DNA from: an uncultured Aquabacterium sp.
GTDB lineage: Bacteria > Pseudomonadota > Gammaproteobacteria > Burkholderiales > Burkholderiaceae_C
Assembly (NCBI GenBank): GCA_937923225.1
Contig: CALAKR010000457.1
Coordinates: forward strand, 1-12,451
Reading direction: 5' to 3'
DNA length: 12,451 nucleotides
Below the pieces are notes generated by a model. The model worked only from the letters and a program-made list of their open reading frames with translations. It was not told where the DNA came from and searched no databases. Positions 7,426-12,451 of the stretch are shown here, piece after piece; position 1 is the stretch's first letter; each line of letters starts with the position of its first letter. The translations under genes were made by a program, and so were the position numbers.

Positions 7426-7524
7426 GAGGCGCCCGGAGCACGCTCGCGCTGGCAGATGCTGCCCCCTCATTCATGGGGAGCAATTTGGACGGCTGGCGGG
7501 TTTAGGCCACAGATCTGGACCAAA

Positions 7525-7549
7525 ATCCAGGCCTTTGATACGCCTGGAT
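7525..7549. repeat. Perfect inverted repeat, 8-bp arms, 9-bp spacer
   Basis: ATCCAGGC (7525-7532) is repeated as its reverse complement GCCTGGAT (7542-7549) around a 9-base spacer. An overlapping CTGGA/TCCAG pair (7515-7519 with 7526-7530) could form an alternative stem. There is no T-run after it, so it is not a standard terminator. It could be a protein-binding dyad in the dnaX/rhlE control region or a chance structure. Confidence 0.5.
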
Positions 7550-7616
7550 ACATTTGCCGCGTGATTCGACCACAATGCCCCCTGAATCCGGCCTATCAAT
7601 CCCCTGCGTCCGGATC

Positions 7617-7622
7617 TACAAT
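7617..7622 (+). promoter_or_regulatory. Candidate -10 box (TACAAT) for rhlE
   Basis: TACAAT with flanks TC...TCGCGGC resembles the other -10 candidates here. Transcription would start near 7629 and give a leader of about 155 bases. No good -35 hexamer is visible, so the assignment rests on the -10 match and position. Confidence 0.4.
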
Positions 7623-7650
7623 TCGCGGCATCCAGACGCACGTTAAACGC

Positions 7651-7672
7651 CGCTCGGGTTTACCCCTGAGCG
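7651..7672 (+). other. Hairpin in the presumed rhlE leader
   Basis: CGCTCGGG and CCC-(CT)-GAGCG can pair as an 8-bp stem with a two-base bulge and a TTTA loop. It lies between the candidate promoter and the rhlE ribosome-binding site. No poly-T follows, so it is not an obvious attenuator. Confidence 0.4.
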
Positions 7673-7784
7673 TGTTGGGCAGATGCTGACCGTGTCAAGA
7701 ATCATATTTTTGTTCAGGTCCGAAATTTATTCGACGCATCGTCCCTGAATTTTTGCCCCTCTTAGCTTTTAAGGGCCAGCAGTC

Positions 7785-9125
7785 ATGTCGTTCGAAAATT
7801 TGGGATTGGCTCAGCCAATTCTGAAAGCAATTTCGGAAGCCGGCTATGAAACGCCTACGCCGATTCAGTTGCAAGCCATTCCCGCGGTGCTCAGTGGCAC
7901 CGACCTCCTTGCCGGCGCCCAAACCGGCACGGGCAAAACTGCGGGGTTTACCCTGCCTTTGCTCCATTTGATGTCGGGCGCGGGTAAACCACGCCCCCAG
8001 GAGCCCCGCCGCGTTCGCGCGCTGATTCTCACGCCAACGCGTGAACTGGCTGCCCAGGTCGAAGAAAGTGTCCGCACTTATTCCAAATACCTGCCGCTGC
8101 GCTCCATGGTGATTTTCGGCGGCGTGGGCATGAATCCCCAGATCGACGCCCTGCGCCGTGGCGTGGATATTCTGGTGGCCACGCCTGGCCGCCTGCTCGA
8201 CCACCACCAGCAAGGCACGGTGGACCTGAGCCATGTCGAGTACTTCGTCCTGGACGAAGCCGACCGCATGCTGGACATGGGCTTCATCCACGACATCCGC
8301 CGTGTGCTGGCCATCCTGCCGGCCAAGAAGCAGAGCCTGCTGTTCTCGGCCACCTTCTCCGATGAGATCAAGGCCCTGGCCGAGCGCCTGCTCAACCAGC
8401 CCAAGAGCATCGAGGTTGCCCGCCGCAACGCCACGGCCGACACGGTCGAGCAGGTGGTGCACCCGGTCGATCGCGATCGCAAGAAGGAACTGCTGGCCCA
8501 CCTGATCACCAGCAACAACTGGTTCCAGGTGCTGGTGTTCACGCGCATGAAGCACGGCGCCAACCGTCTGGTCGAGTTCCTGCAGAAGCACGACATCACC
8601 GCCATGGCCATCCATGGCAACAAGAGCCAGAGCGCGCGCACCCGGGCCTTGTCCGAGTTCAAGAGCGGTGATCTGCAGGTGCTGGTGGCCACGGACATTG
8701 CCGCCCGCGGCATCGACATCGACCAGTTGCCCCACGTCGTCAATTTCGAGCTGCCCAACGTGCCCGAAGACTACGTGCACCGCATCGGCCGCACCGGCCG
8801 CGCGGGCTCGGAAGGCCGCGCCATCTCGCTGGTGTGCATCGATGAAGAAGGCTTCCTGGCCGACATCGAGCGCCTGATCAAGCGCCCCATCCCGCGTGAG
8901 ATGGTGAAGGGTTACGAGCCCGATCCGAACGCCAAGCCGGAACCGATCCAGCTGGGCCGCCGCGTGCTGCATGGCGGCGCCCGCCAGGGCGGTGATCGTG
9001 CCGGTGCTTCCGGTGGTCAGGGCCAGCCCCGCCAAGGCGGCCGCCCGGGTGGCCGCGCACCGCAAGGCAGCGGTGGCGCACGGCGTGGTCAGGGCGGCGG
9101 TGGTGACCGTAGCCGCTTCCGCTGA
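7785..9125 (+). CDS. rhlE: ATP-dependent DEAD-box RNA helicase RhlE
   Basis: The 446-residue protein is a DEAD-box helicase that unwinds short RNA duplexes during ribosome assembly and RNA decay. Motifs in order are the Q motif around GYETPTPIQ (20-28), Walker A AQTGTGKT (45-52), TPTRELA, GG, TPGR, DEAD at 157-160, SAT at 188-190, and in the second RecA domain [23 protein letters not shown] and HRIGRTGR (332-339). The last 60 residues form a Gly/Arg/Gln-rich RGG-like tail, typical of RhlE and likely to bind RNA non-specifically. The ATG at 7785 has AAGGG nine bases upstream (7771-7775). The first hundred or so codons use more A/T-ending codons than the rest. The gene stands alone, with a long A+T-rich leader and a strong terminator. 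RhlE is the best subfamily match, judging by MSFENLGL and the tail. Confidence 0.95.
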   Translation: MSFENLGLAQPILKAISEAGYETPTPIQLQAIPAVLSGTDLLAGAQTGTGKTAGFTLPLLHLMSGAGKPRPQEPRRVRALILTPTRELAAQVEESVRTYSKYLPLRSMVIFGGVGMNPQIDALRRGVDILVATPGRLLDHHQQGTVDLSHVEYFVLDEADRMLDMGFIHDIRRVLAILPAKKQSLLFSATFSDEIKALAERLLNQPKSIEVARRNATADTVEQVVHPVDRDRKKELLAHLITSNNWFQVLVFTRMKHGANRLVEFLQKHDITAMAIHGNKSQSARTRALSEFKSGDLQVLVATDIAARGIDIDQLPHVVNFELPNVPEDYVHRIGRTGRAGSEGRAISLVCIDEEGFLADIERLIKRPIPREMVKGYEPDPNAKPEPIQLGRRVLHGGARQGGDRAGASGGQGQPRQGGRPGGRAPQGSGGARRGQGGGGDRSRFR

Positions 9126-9138
9126 GTCTCAACTCAGC
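9121..9138 (+). other. Small hairpin spanning the rhlE stop codon
   Basis: GCTGAG (9121-9126) pairs perfectly with CTCAGC (9133-9138) around a 6-base loop, and the TGA stop (9123-9125) lies in the first arm. It sits 13 bases before the terminator stem region. It may only be fortuitous, or it may protect the message 3' end. Confidence 0.4.
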
Positions 9139-9151
9139 ACGCCCCAGCAAC

Positions 9152-9179
9152 AAAAAACCCGGCCTATGCCGGGTTTTTT
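9152..9179. terminator. Bidirectional rho-independent terminator
   Basis: CCCGGC (9158-9163) and GCCGGG (9168-9173) form a GC stem with a CTAT loop, flanked by six A on the left and six T on the right. It therefore works as an intrinsic terminator in both directions. It ends rhlE 27 bases after its stop and the small minus-strand gene 42 bases after its stop. Confidence 0.95.
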
Positions 9180-9220
9180 GTTTCACTGCTCACGGGGCAT
9201 TCACCCCGCGTGGCACTGAA

Positions 9221-9409
9221 TCACTTCGAGGCAGCAGCCGAGGCGGCGGAAGCAGCCTTCTTGGCCTTCTTGGCGGCCTTCTTGGCCTTCTTGGCGTGGG
9301 CGGAAGCAGCCTCCGAAGCAGCCGGGGCGGCGGCAGGGGCAGTGGCTTCAGCAGCGAAAGCACCAACGGCGAACATGGAAGCGATCAGGGCAGCGGTCAG
9401 CTTTTTCAT
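9221..9409 (-). CDS. Small exported Lys/Ala-rich protein
   Basis: The product has 62 residues. Residues 1-19 form a clear Sec signal peptide (MKKLTAALIASMFAVGAFA) with an AFA cleavage site. The 43-residue mature part is low complexity, made almost only of Ala, Lys, Ser, Pro and Glu, with the repeat KKAKKAA-KKAKKAA near residues 39-52. It has no Cys or aromatic residue. Similar short Ala/Lys-rich secreted proteins are common in Burkholderiales, and the composition recalls the enterobacterial acid-shock protein Asr, but I cannot assign a function. The ATG at 9409 has a GGAG ribosome-binding site about 8 bases upstream. A bidirectional terminator follows it. An open frame on the opposite strand over the same bases is judged a shadow. 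Confidence 0.82.
   Translation of the reverse strand: MKKLTAALIASMFAVGAFAAEATAPAAAPAASEAASAHAKKAKKAAKKAKKAASAASAAASK
9255..9296. repeat. Exact 21-bp tandem duplication inside the small exported gene
   Basis: The block 9255-9275 is repeated without change at 9276-9296. Each copy contains two CCTTCTTGG units and encodes one seven-residue KKAKKAA-type block on the minus strand. Identity at every base, including third positions, points to recent slippage or duplication. Confidence 0.9.
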
Positions 9410-9564
9410 GGACTAGGCTCCAGAAAGGGTTGAAGTGAGATTGACTTCTAAAGTCAGGCCTGAAACCCAGGCCTGTGCGTGTTCAACGCAGGCCTCAAGA
9501 GCACGGTTGACAGCCATTCACACCCGGCAATCAACCTGACTGGAAGCTGAAAACATCTGCAGAT
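9410..9564. other. Intergenic region upstream of the small exported gene, with three CAGGCCT palindromes
   Basis: These 155 bases lie between the small gene start and the end of the prolyl hydroxylase-like gene. They contain CAGGCCTG at 9455-9462 and 9468-9475 and CAGGCCTC at 9489-9496 (centres 13 and 21 bases apart), plus a short inverted repeat GACTT-CTA-AAGTC (9443-9455). No clear -35/-10 pair can be picked. The repeats lie 46-87 bases upstream of the start codon, where a promoter or operator would be expected. Confidence 0.5.
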
Positions 9565-10422
9565 TCAGTCAAAGCGCCCCTGGCGCAGCCACTTGGTGGC
9601 CACCCATTTCTCGCCCTGGAGTACGGGGGCGCCGCCATGCAGTGTCTTGGTGGCCGCCACGGGCTGGCTGTAGCTGAAGAACACGGCATGCCCTTCGATC
9701 GGGTGAACCGTGACGCCGGCATCCGGGAACACCGTGGCCCCGCCCTGCTCCGGCGTGTTCAGGTACATCACCACTGTGCCGACACGCTGCCCGCCTCGCC
9801 GCAGCACGGCCGCTGTGCCCGGCTGCACCGGATCGAAATAATCGAAGTGCGGTTTGTACTCGGCCCCCGGCGCGTAACGCAGCACCTGCAGGCCTTCGCC
9901 ATTTTCAAGCGGCCAGTTCAGCAGCGCGGCCAAGCGGGCCTCGATGCGGCCCACCAGCTCGTTCTCGCCCCGGTTGAAGAACATGCCCTCGCTGGTGCGC
10001 GCGGCATTGACTTCGCTGCCACCGGTGGCGTGCACCACGGTTTCCGAGCGGGCCAGGCGGCCGGCTGCCAGCGCCCGCAGGCTCTCACACTCTTCGGCGG
10101 ACAACAGGTCGGCAAACACCACGATGTTGGGATGCTCCATGCTGAGCACCACCCGCACCATGCGGTCACCCGCCCAGACCTGATGGCCGGCGCCTTCCGC
10201 CAGCGCAGGAACCGCCACGGCACTGCTCGCGGCCTTGCCCTGTGGGTCTGGCACCTGGCGATGCCCGTTCAACACCTCTTCCATCGCAGACATGGCGATG
10301 TCTTCCTGCCAGCCGCTGGCCTTCATCGCCTGCAGCACTTCGTCCGCGCCATGGCCTGCGCGGGCCTGGTCCACGATCCATTGGCGCAGTTCGTCGGTGA
10401 TGACCTGGGCCGTTTCCGTCAT
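9565..10422 (-). CDS. 2-oxoglutarate/Fe(II)-dependent prolyl 4-hydroxylase-like oxygenase
   Basis: The 285-residue protein carries the full catalytic set of the prolyl 4-hydroxylase (P4Hc) superfamily: iron ligands H192 and D194 (HFDYFDP) and distal H262 (TLHGGAPV), with K272 (GEKWVATKWL) to bind 2-oxoglutarate. The double-stranded beta-helix spans about residues 90-285. Such enzymes couple 2-oxoglutarate decarboxylation to hydroxylation. The bacterial protein target is unknown here, although EF-Tu is known for a Pseudomonas member. Residues about 10-53 form a separate helical module ending in VLQAMKASGWQEDIAMSAMEEVLNGH, UBA-like in pattern. The ATG at 10422-10420 overlaps the yaaA stop (ATGA), indicating coupled translation. 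Longer in-frame starts would overlap yaaA extensively and are rejected. Confidence 0.9.
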   Translation of the reverse strand: MTETAQVITDELRQWIVDQARAGHGADEVLQAMKASGWQEDIAMSAMEEVLNGHRQVPDPQGKAASSAVAVPALAEGAGHQVWAGDRMVRVVLSMEHPNIVVFADLLSAEECESLRALAAGRLARSETVVHATGGSEVNAARTSEGMFFNRGENELVGRIEARLAALLNWPLENGEGLQVLRYAPGAEYKPHFDYFDPVQPGTAAVLRRGGQRVGTVVMYLNTPEQGGATVFPDAGVTVHPIEGHAVFFSYSQPVAATKTLHGGAPVLQGEKWVATKWLRQGRFD

Positions 10423-11198
10423 GCGGCCTCCAGTTTGCGCCGGAACACCAGCCGATCTGCCTCGGAGGCTTCGGGCACGTGAGCGTAGCCTTCTGACTTG
10501 AAGCTGGTCAGCGCCTTGAGCGTGGTGGCACGCTTGAGGATGGCATGGCGGGCCATCAGGCCACGAGCCCGCTTGGCGTGGAAGCTGATGACCTTCCACT
10601 GGCCGTTCTTCCAGTCTTCGAACACGCACTCGACCACACGGGCCTTGAGCGCCTTGCGCTTGACGGCCTTGAAATACTCCTGCGAGGCCAGGTTGACGAT
10701 GAGGTCGTCCTTCTGCTCAGCCAGCACCTTGTTGAGGTGTTCGGCCAGCGTGTCGCCCCACCAGGCGTACAGATCCTTGCCACGCGGGTTGGCCAGCTTG
10801 GTGCCCATCTCCAGGCGATAAGGCTGCATCCAGTCGAGCGGGCGCAGGATGCCGTACAGGCCGCTGAGGATGGCGACGTGGTCCTGCGCCCAATCCAGGT
10901 CGGCGGGCTTGAGCGAGGCGGCCTGCAGGCCCTCGTAGACATCGCCATTGAAGGCCAGCGCGGCCTGCTTGCTGTTGGCCTTGGAGAATTTGCGCGACCA
11001 GGCGCCGTAGCGGGCCACGTTGAGCTGCGACAGCGCCTCGCTGAGGTCCATCAAGGAGGCGATCTGTGCAGGCGTGTAGGGCTTGAGCACCTCGATCAGG
11101 GCGGCCGATTCATCCACGAACTGCGGCAGGGTGTGTCGGTCCGTGACCGGGGCGGTCTCGTAGTCCAGGCTCTTGGCGGGGGAAAGCAGAATCAGCAT
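10419..11198 (-). CDS. yaaA: Peroxide stress protein YaaA (DUF328 family)
   Basis: The 259-residue product matches YaaA in length (E. coli 258) and in its landmarks: LLSPAKSLDY at the N-terminus, FNGDVYEGL near 90, and LSGLYGILRPLDWMQPYRLEMG near 115-136, followed by YFKAVKRKAL and SFHAKRARGLMAR. YaaA is a DNA-binding-fold protein that limits intracellular free iron and so protects DNA and proteins from Fenton damage during hydrogen peroxide stress. In E. coli it belongs to the OxyR regulon. The ATG at 11198-11196 is the conserved start; the longer in-frame GTG-type starts upstream add unrelated sequence. No strong ribosome-binding site or OxyR-like box is seen in the 122 bases upstream. The downstream oxygenase gene overlaps its stop codon. 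Confidence 0.96.
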   Translation of the reverse strand: MLILLSPAKSLDYETAPVTDRHTLPQFVDESAALIEVLKPYTPAQIASLMDLSEALSQLNVARYGAWSRKFSKANSKQAALAFNGDVYEGLQAASLKPADLDWAQDHVAILSGLYGILRPLDWMQPYRLEMGTKLANPRGKDLYAWWGDTLAEHLNKVLAEQKDDLIVNLASQEYFKAVKRKALKARVVECVFEDWKNGQWKVISFHAKRARGLMARHAILKRATTLKALTSFKSEGYAHVPEASEADRLVFRRKLEAA

Positions 11199-11320
11199 GT
11201 CAGGGCGCCAACGGCGCAGGCGGCAAAAACAGGGCGTGCGAAACCCCAAGCGTACCAGGGGTGTCACGCCAGAATGGGGCAAGCCTACAATCCGCAGTCC
11301 CTTCCCTGGAACCCCACCTC
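11199..11320. other. Divergent control region between yaaA and the carbonic anhydrase-like gene
   Basis: These 122 bases separate two divergent units. The plus-strand promoter candidate is the TACAAT box at 11286-11291. On the minus strand I see no convincing -10/-35 pair for yaaA. No ATAG-N7-CTAT type OxyR repeats are visible. Confidence 0.6.
11286..11291 (+). promoter_or_regulatory. Candidate -10 box (TACAAT) for the carbonic anhydrase-like gene
   Basis: TACAAT is followed by CCGC, like the other -10 candidates. Transcription would begin near 11298, leaving a leader of about 23 bases. The -35 region has only a weak TGTCAC-like hexamer 18 bases upstream. Confidence 0.5.
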
Positions 11321-11845
11321 ATGGCCCTGTACCGCATCAAAGACAAAGCCCCCGACGTGCACCCCAGCGCCTATGTGGCTGAATCGGCCGACGTGATCGG
11401 CCATGTGATCCTGTCCGAAGGCTCCAGCGTGTGGTCGCACGTGGCCATCCGGGGCGACAACGAGACCATCCGCATCGGCGAGCGCTCCAACGTGCAGGAG
11501 GGCTCCGTGCTGCACACCGACATCGGCTTTCCTTTGACGATCGGACAGGACGTGACCGTGGGCCACCAGGTGATGCTGCACGGTTGCACCATCGGCGACG
11601 GCGCCCTGATCGGCATCCAGGCCGTGGTGCTCAATGGCGCGGTGATCGGCAAGGGCTGCCTGGTGGCGGCCGGTGCCCTGGTGACCGAGGGCAAGGTGTT
11701 CGAAGAAGGCATGCTGATCATGGGCTCGCCGGCCAAGGCGGTGCGCCCCTTGACGGATGCCGACCGCATGCGCATGAACATCGGCACGGCCCTTTACGTG
11801 CAGAAGGCGACGGAGTACAAGACGGACATGGTCCGCGTGGATTGA
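11321..11845 (+). CDS. yrdA: Gamma carbonic anhydrase-like hexapeptide-repeat protein
   Basis: This 174-residue left-handed beta-helix protein belongs to the YrdA/gamma-carbonic anhydrase family of trimeric zinc (or iron) enzymes. Hexapeptide repeats run from about residue 12 to 140. The three metal-ligand histidines are present as H65 (SVLHTD), H82 (TVGHQV) and H87 (MLHGC), with the family residues R44 and D46 (AIRGDN) and Q59 (NVQEG). The proton-shuttle loop of the archaeal Cam enzyme is absent, as in other YrdA-type members, so carbonic anhydrase activity is plausible but not certain. The ATG at 11321 follows a TACAAT promoter candidate; a longer in-frame GTG start would lie upstream of that promoter. 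Only weak Shine-Dalgarno complementarity (GGA) is seen. hslO begins nine bases after its stop, so the two are likely co-transcribed. Confidence 0.92.
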   Translation: MALYRIKDKAPDVHPSAYVAESADVIGHVILSEGSSVWSHVAIRGDNETIRIGERSNVQEGSVLHTDIGFPLTIGQDVTVGHQVMLHGCTIGDGALIGIQAVVLNGAVIGKGCLVAAGALVTEGKVFEEGMLIMGSPAKAVRPLTDADRMRMNIGTALYVQKATEYKTDMVRVD

Positions 11846-11854
11846 GAAGAATCG

Positions 11855-12451
11855 ATGAGCGACGAACTGCACAAATTCCTGTTTGAAGGCCTGCCCGTGC
11901 GGGGCATGCTGGTCCGATTGACCGACAGCTGGCGCGAGGTGCTGCGTCGGCGTGAGGGCTCCGAGCCCTTTGCCACACCGGTGCGCCAGTTGCTGGGCGA
12001 GATGGCCGCAGCCGGCGTGCTGATGCAGGCCAACATCAAGTTCAACGGGGCCGTGATCCTGCAGATCATGGGCGATGGCCCGGTGAAGCTGGCCGTGGCC
12101 GAAGTCCAGCCTGATCTGGCCTTCCGCACCACCGCCAAGGTGGTGGGCGATGTGCCAGCCACCGACAACGGCCATCTACCACTGGAAGTGCTGGTGAACG
12201 TGGGCGGCAAGGGCCGCTGCGCGATCACGCTGGACCCGAAGGACCGCCTGCCCGGCCAGCAGCCCTACCAGGGCGTGGTGCCGCTGCATGGCGATCAGCG
12301 CGAGCCCCTGCAGGCGCTCAGCCAGGTGCTGGAGCACTACATGCTGCAGTCGGAGCAACTGGACACCAAGCTGATCCTGGCCGCCGACGACGACATCGCC
12401 GCCGGGCTGCTGATCCAGCGCCTGCCCGTGCAGGGCGAAGGCAACCTGGGC
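11855..12451 (+). CDS. hslO: Redox-regulated chaperone Hsp33, 3' end missing
   Basis: The first 199 residues of Hsp33 are present and the frame is open at the right edge. Recognisable segments are DELHKFLFEGLPVRGMLVRL at the N-terminus, QLLGEMAAAGVLMQANIKF with GAVILQIMGDGPVKLAVAEV, PYQGVVPL, and the hallmark YMLQSEQLDTKLILAADD...AAGLLIQRLP (about 161-192). Hsp33 is a cytosolic holdase activated when oxidation releases zinc from four cysteines. That C-terminal switch (CxC and CxxC) would lie beyond the window, so it cannot be checked. The ATG at 11855 follows the upstream stop by nine bases, with AGAAG just before it as a weak ribosome-binding site. Confidence 0.95.
   Translation, partial: MSDELHKFLFEGLPVRGMLVRLTDSWREVLRRREGSEPFATPVRQLLGEMAAAGVLMQANIKFNGAVILQIMGDGPVKLAVAEVQPDLAFRTTAKVVGDVPATDNGHLPLEVLVNVGGKGRCAITLDPKDRLPGQQPYQGVVPLHGDQREPLQALSQVLEHYMLQSEQLDTKLILAADDDIAAGLLIQRLPVQGEGNLG

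Larger units (their letters stand above)
7413..7784. other. Intergenic region between divergent dnaX and rhlE
   Basis: No convincing coding sequence or RNA gene is seen in these 372 bases. They hold a -10 box close to dnaX (7420-7425), an 8-bp-arm inverted repeat (7525-7549), a -10 box for rhlE (7617-7622) and a small hairpin in the presumed rhlE leader (7651-7672). The last 120 bases are clearly richer in A+T than the flanking genes. Short open frames through here have no recognisable start signals or family motifs. Confidence 0.7.

Noticed and set aside
6297..7505. Long plus-strand open frame opposite the 5' half of dnaX
   Set aside because: The translation is His/Arg/Gln-rich without motifs, and dnaX on the other strand has every expected catalytic residue.
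7561..7576. GTG-ATTCGAC-CAC stem-loop resembling a tRNA T-arm
   Set aside because: Only a 3-bp stem; no acceptor, anticodon or D-arm partners are found nearby, so it is not a tRNA gene.
7695..9065. Long open frame (456 codons) on the minus strand opposite rhlE
   Set aside because: It mirrors the helicase coding frame, has no recognisable domain, and would read through the rhlE control region.
9210..9416. Plus-strand open frame with hydrophobic FLAFLA repeats opposite the small exported gene
   Set aside because: The hydrophobic pattern is the automatic antisense reading of the KKAKKAA repeat. The minus-strand frame has a signal peptide and a ribosome-binding site, whereas this one has neither.
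11199..11320. Possible OxyR site in the yaaA/carbonic anhydrase-like control region
   Set aside because: No ATAG/CTAT spaced repeats could be found in this GC-rich segment.

Overview
The window is a GC-rich chromosomal stretch of ordinary housekeeping genes. Gene order, protein similarity by eye and the TA(C/T)AAT-type -10 boxes point to a betaproteobacterium of the order Burkholderiales (Comamonadaceae/Sphaerotilaceae-like; the genus cannot be fixed from this). I see no insertion sequence, phage, CRISPR array, tRNA or rRNA.

Layout: (1) 3-383, the 3' part of a GNAT acetyltransferase. (2) 417-1735 on the minus strand, a YafS-like methyltransferase-fold gene followed by rnhA. Head to head with it on the plus strand, 1734-4372, are gloB and a lipoprotein MltD-type lytic transglycosylase. 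This is the same neighbourhood as mltD-gloB-yafS-rnhA in E. coli. The two divergent start codons overlap. (3) 4379-7412 on the minus strand, dnaX-ybaB-recR, the classical replication/recombination operon. (4) A 372-base intergenic region, then the DEAD-box RNA helicase rhlE (7785-9125), closed by a strong bidirectional terminator. (5) A small exported Lys/Ala-rich protein (minus strand, 9221-9409). (6) yaaA and a 2-oxoglutarate/Fe(II) prolyl 4-hydroxylase-like gene, translationally coupled on the minus strand (9565-11198). Divergent from them are a gamma-class carbonic anhydrase-like gene and the start of hslO (Hsp33), which runs off the right edge.

How the genes fit together: region 2 combines methylglyoxal detoxification, cell-wall turnover and RNA/DNA hybrid removal. 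Region 3 makes the clamp-loader subunit together with RecR and its usual partner YbaB. Region 6 is coherent as iron/oxidative-stress biology (YaaA, an Fe(II) enzyme, a redox-activated chaperone).

The most interesting signal is inside dnaX. A slippery heptamer C CCA AAA sits in the correct phase exactly at the end of clamp-loader domain III. A GGGAG Shine-Dalgarno-like element lies 9 nt upstream, a two-part hairpin starts 6 nt downstream, and the -1 frame has a UGA one codon after the slip. Together these predict a programmed -1 frameshift giving a 375-residue gamma subunit beside the 680-residue tau. The slip site holds the only AAA among the 16 lysine codons of the gene. Secondary points are leaderless or near-leaderless promoters at dnaX and gloB, a long leader on rhlE, and repeated 8-bp palindromes upstream of the small exported protein.
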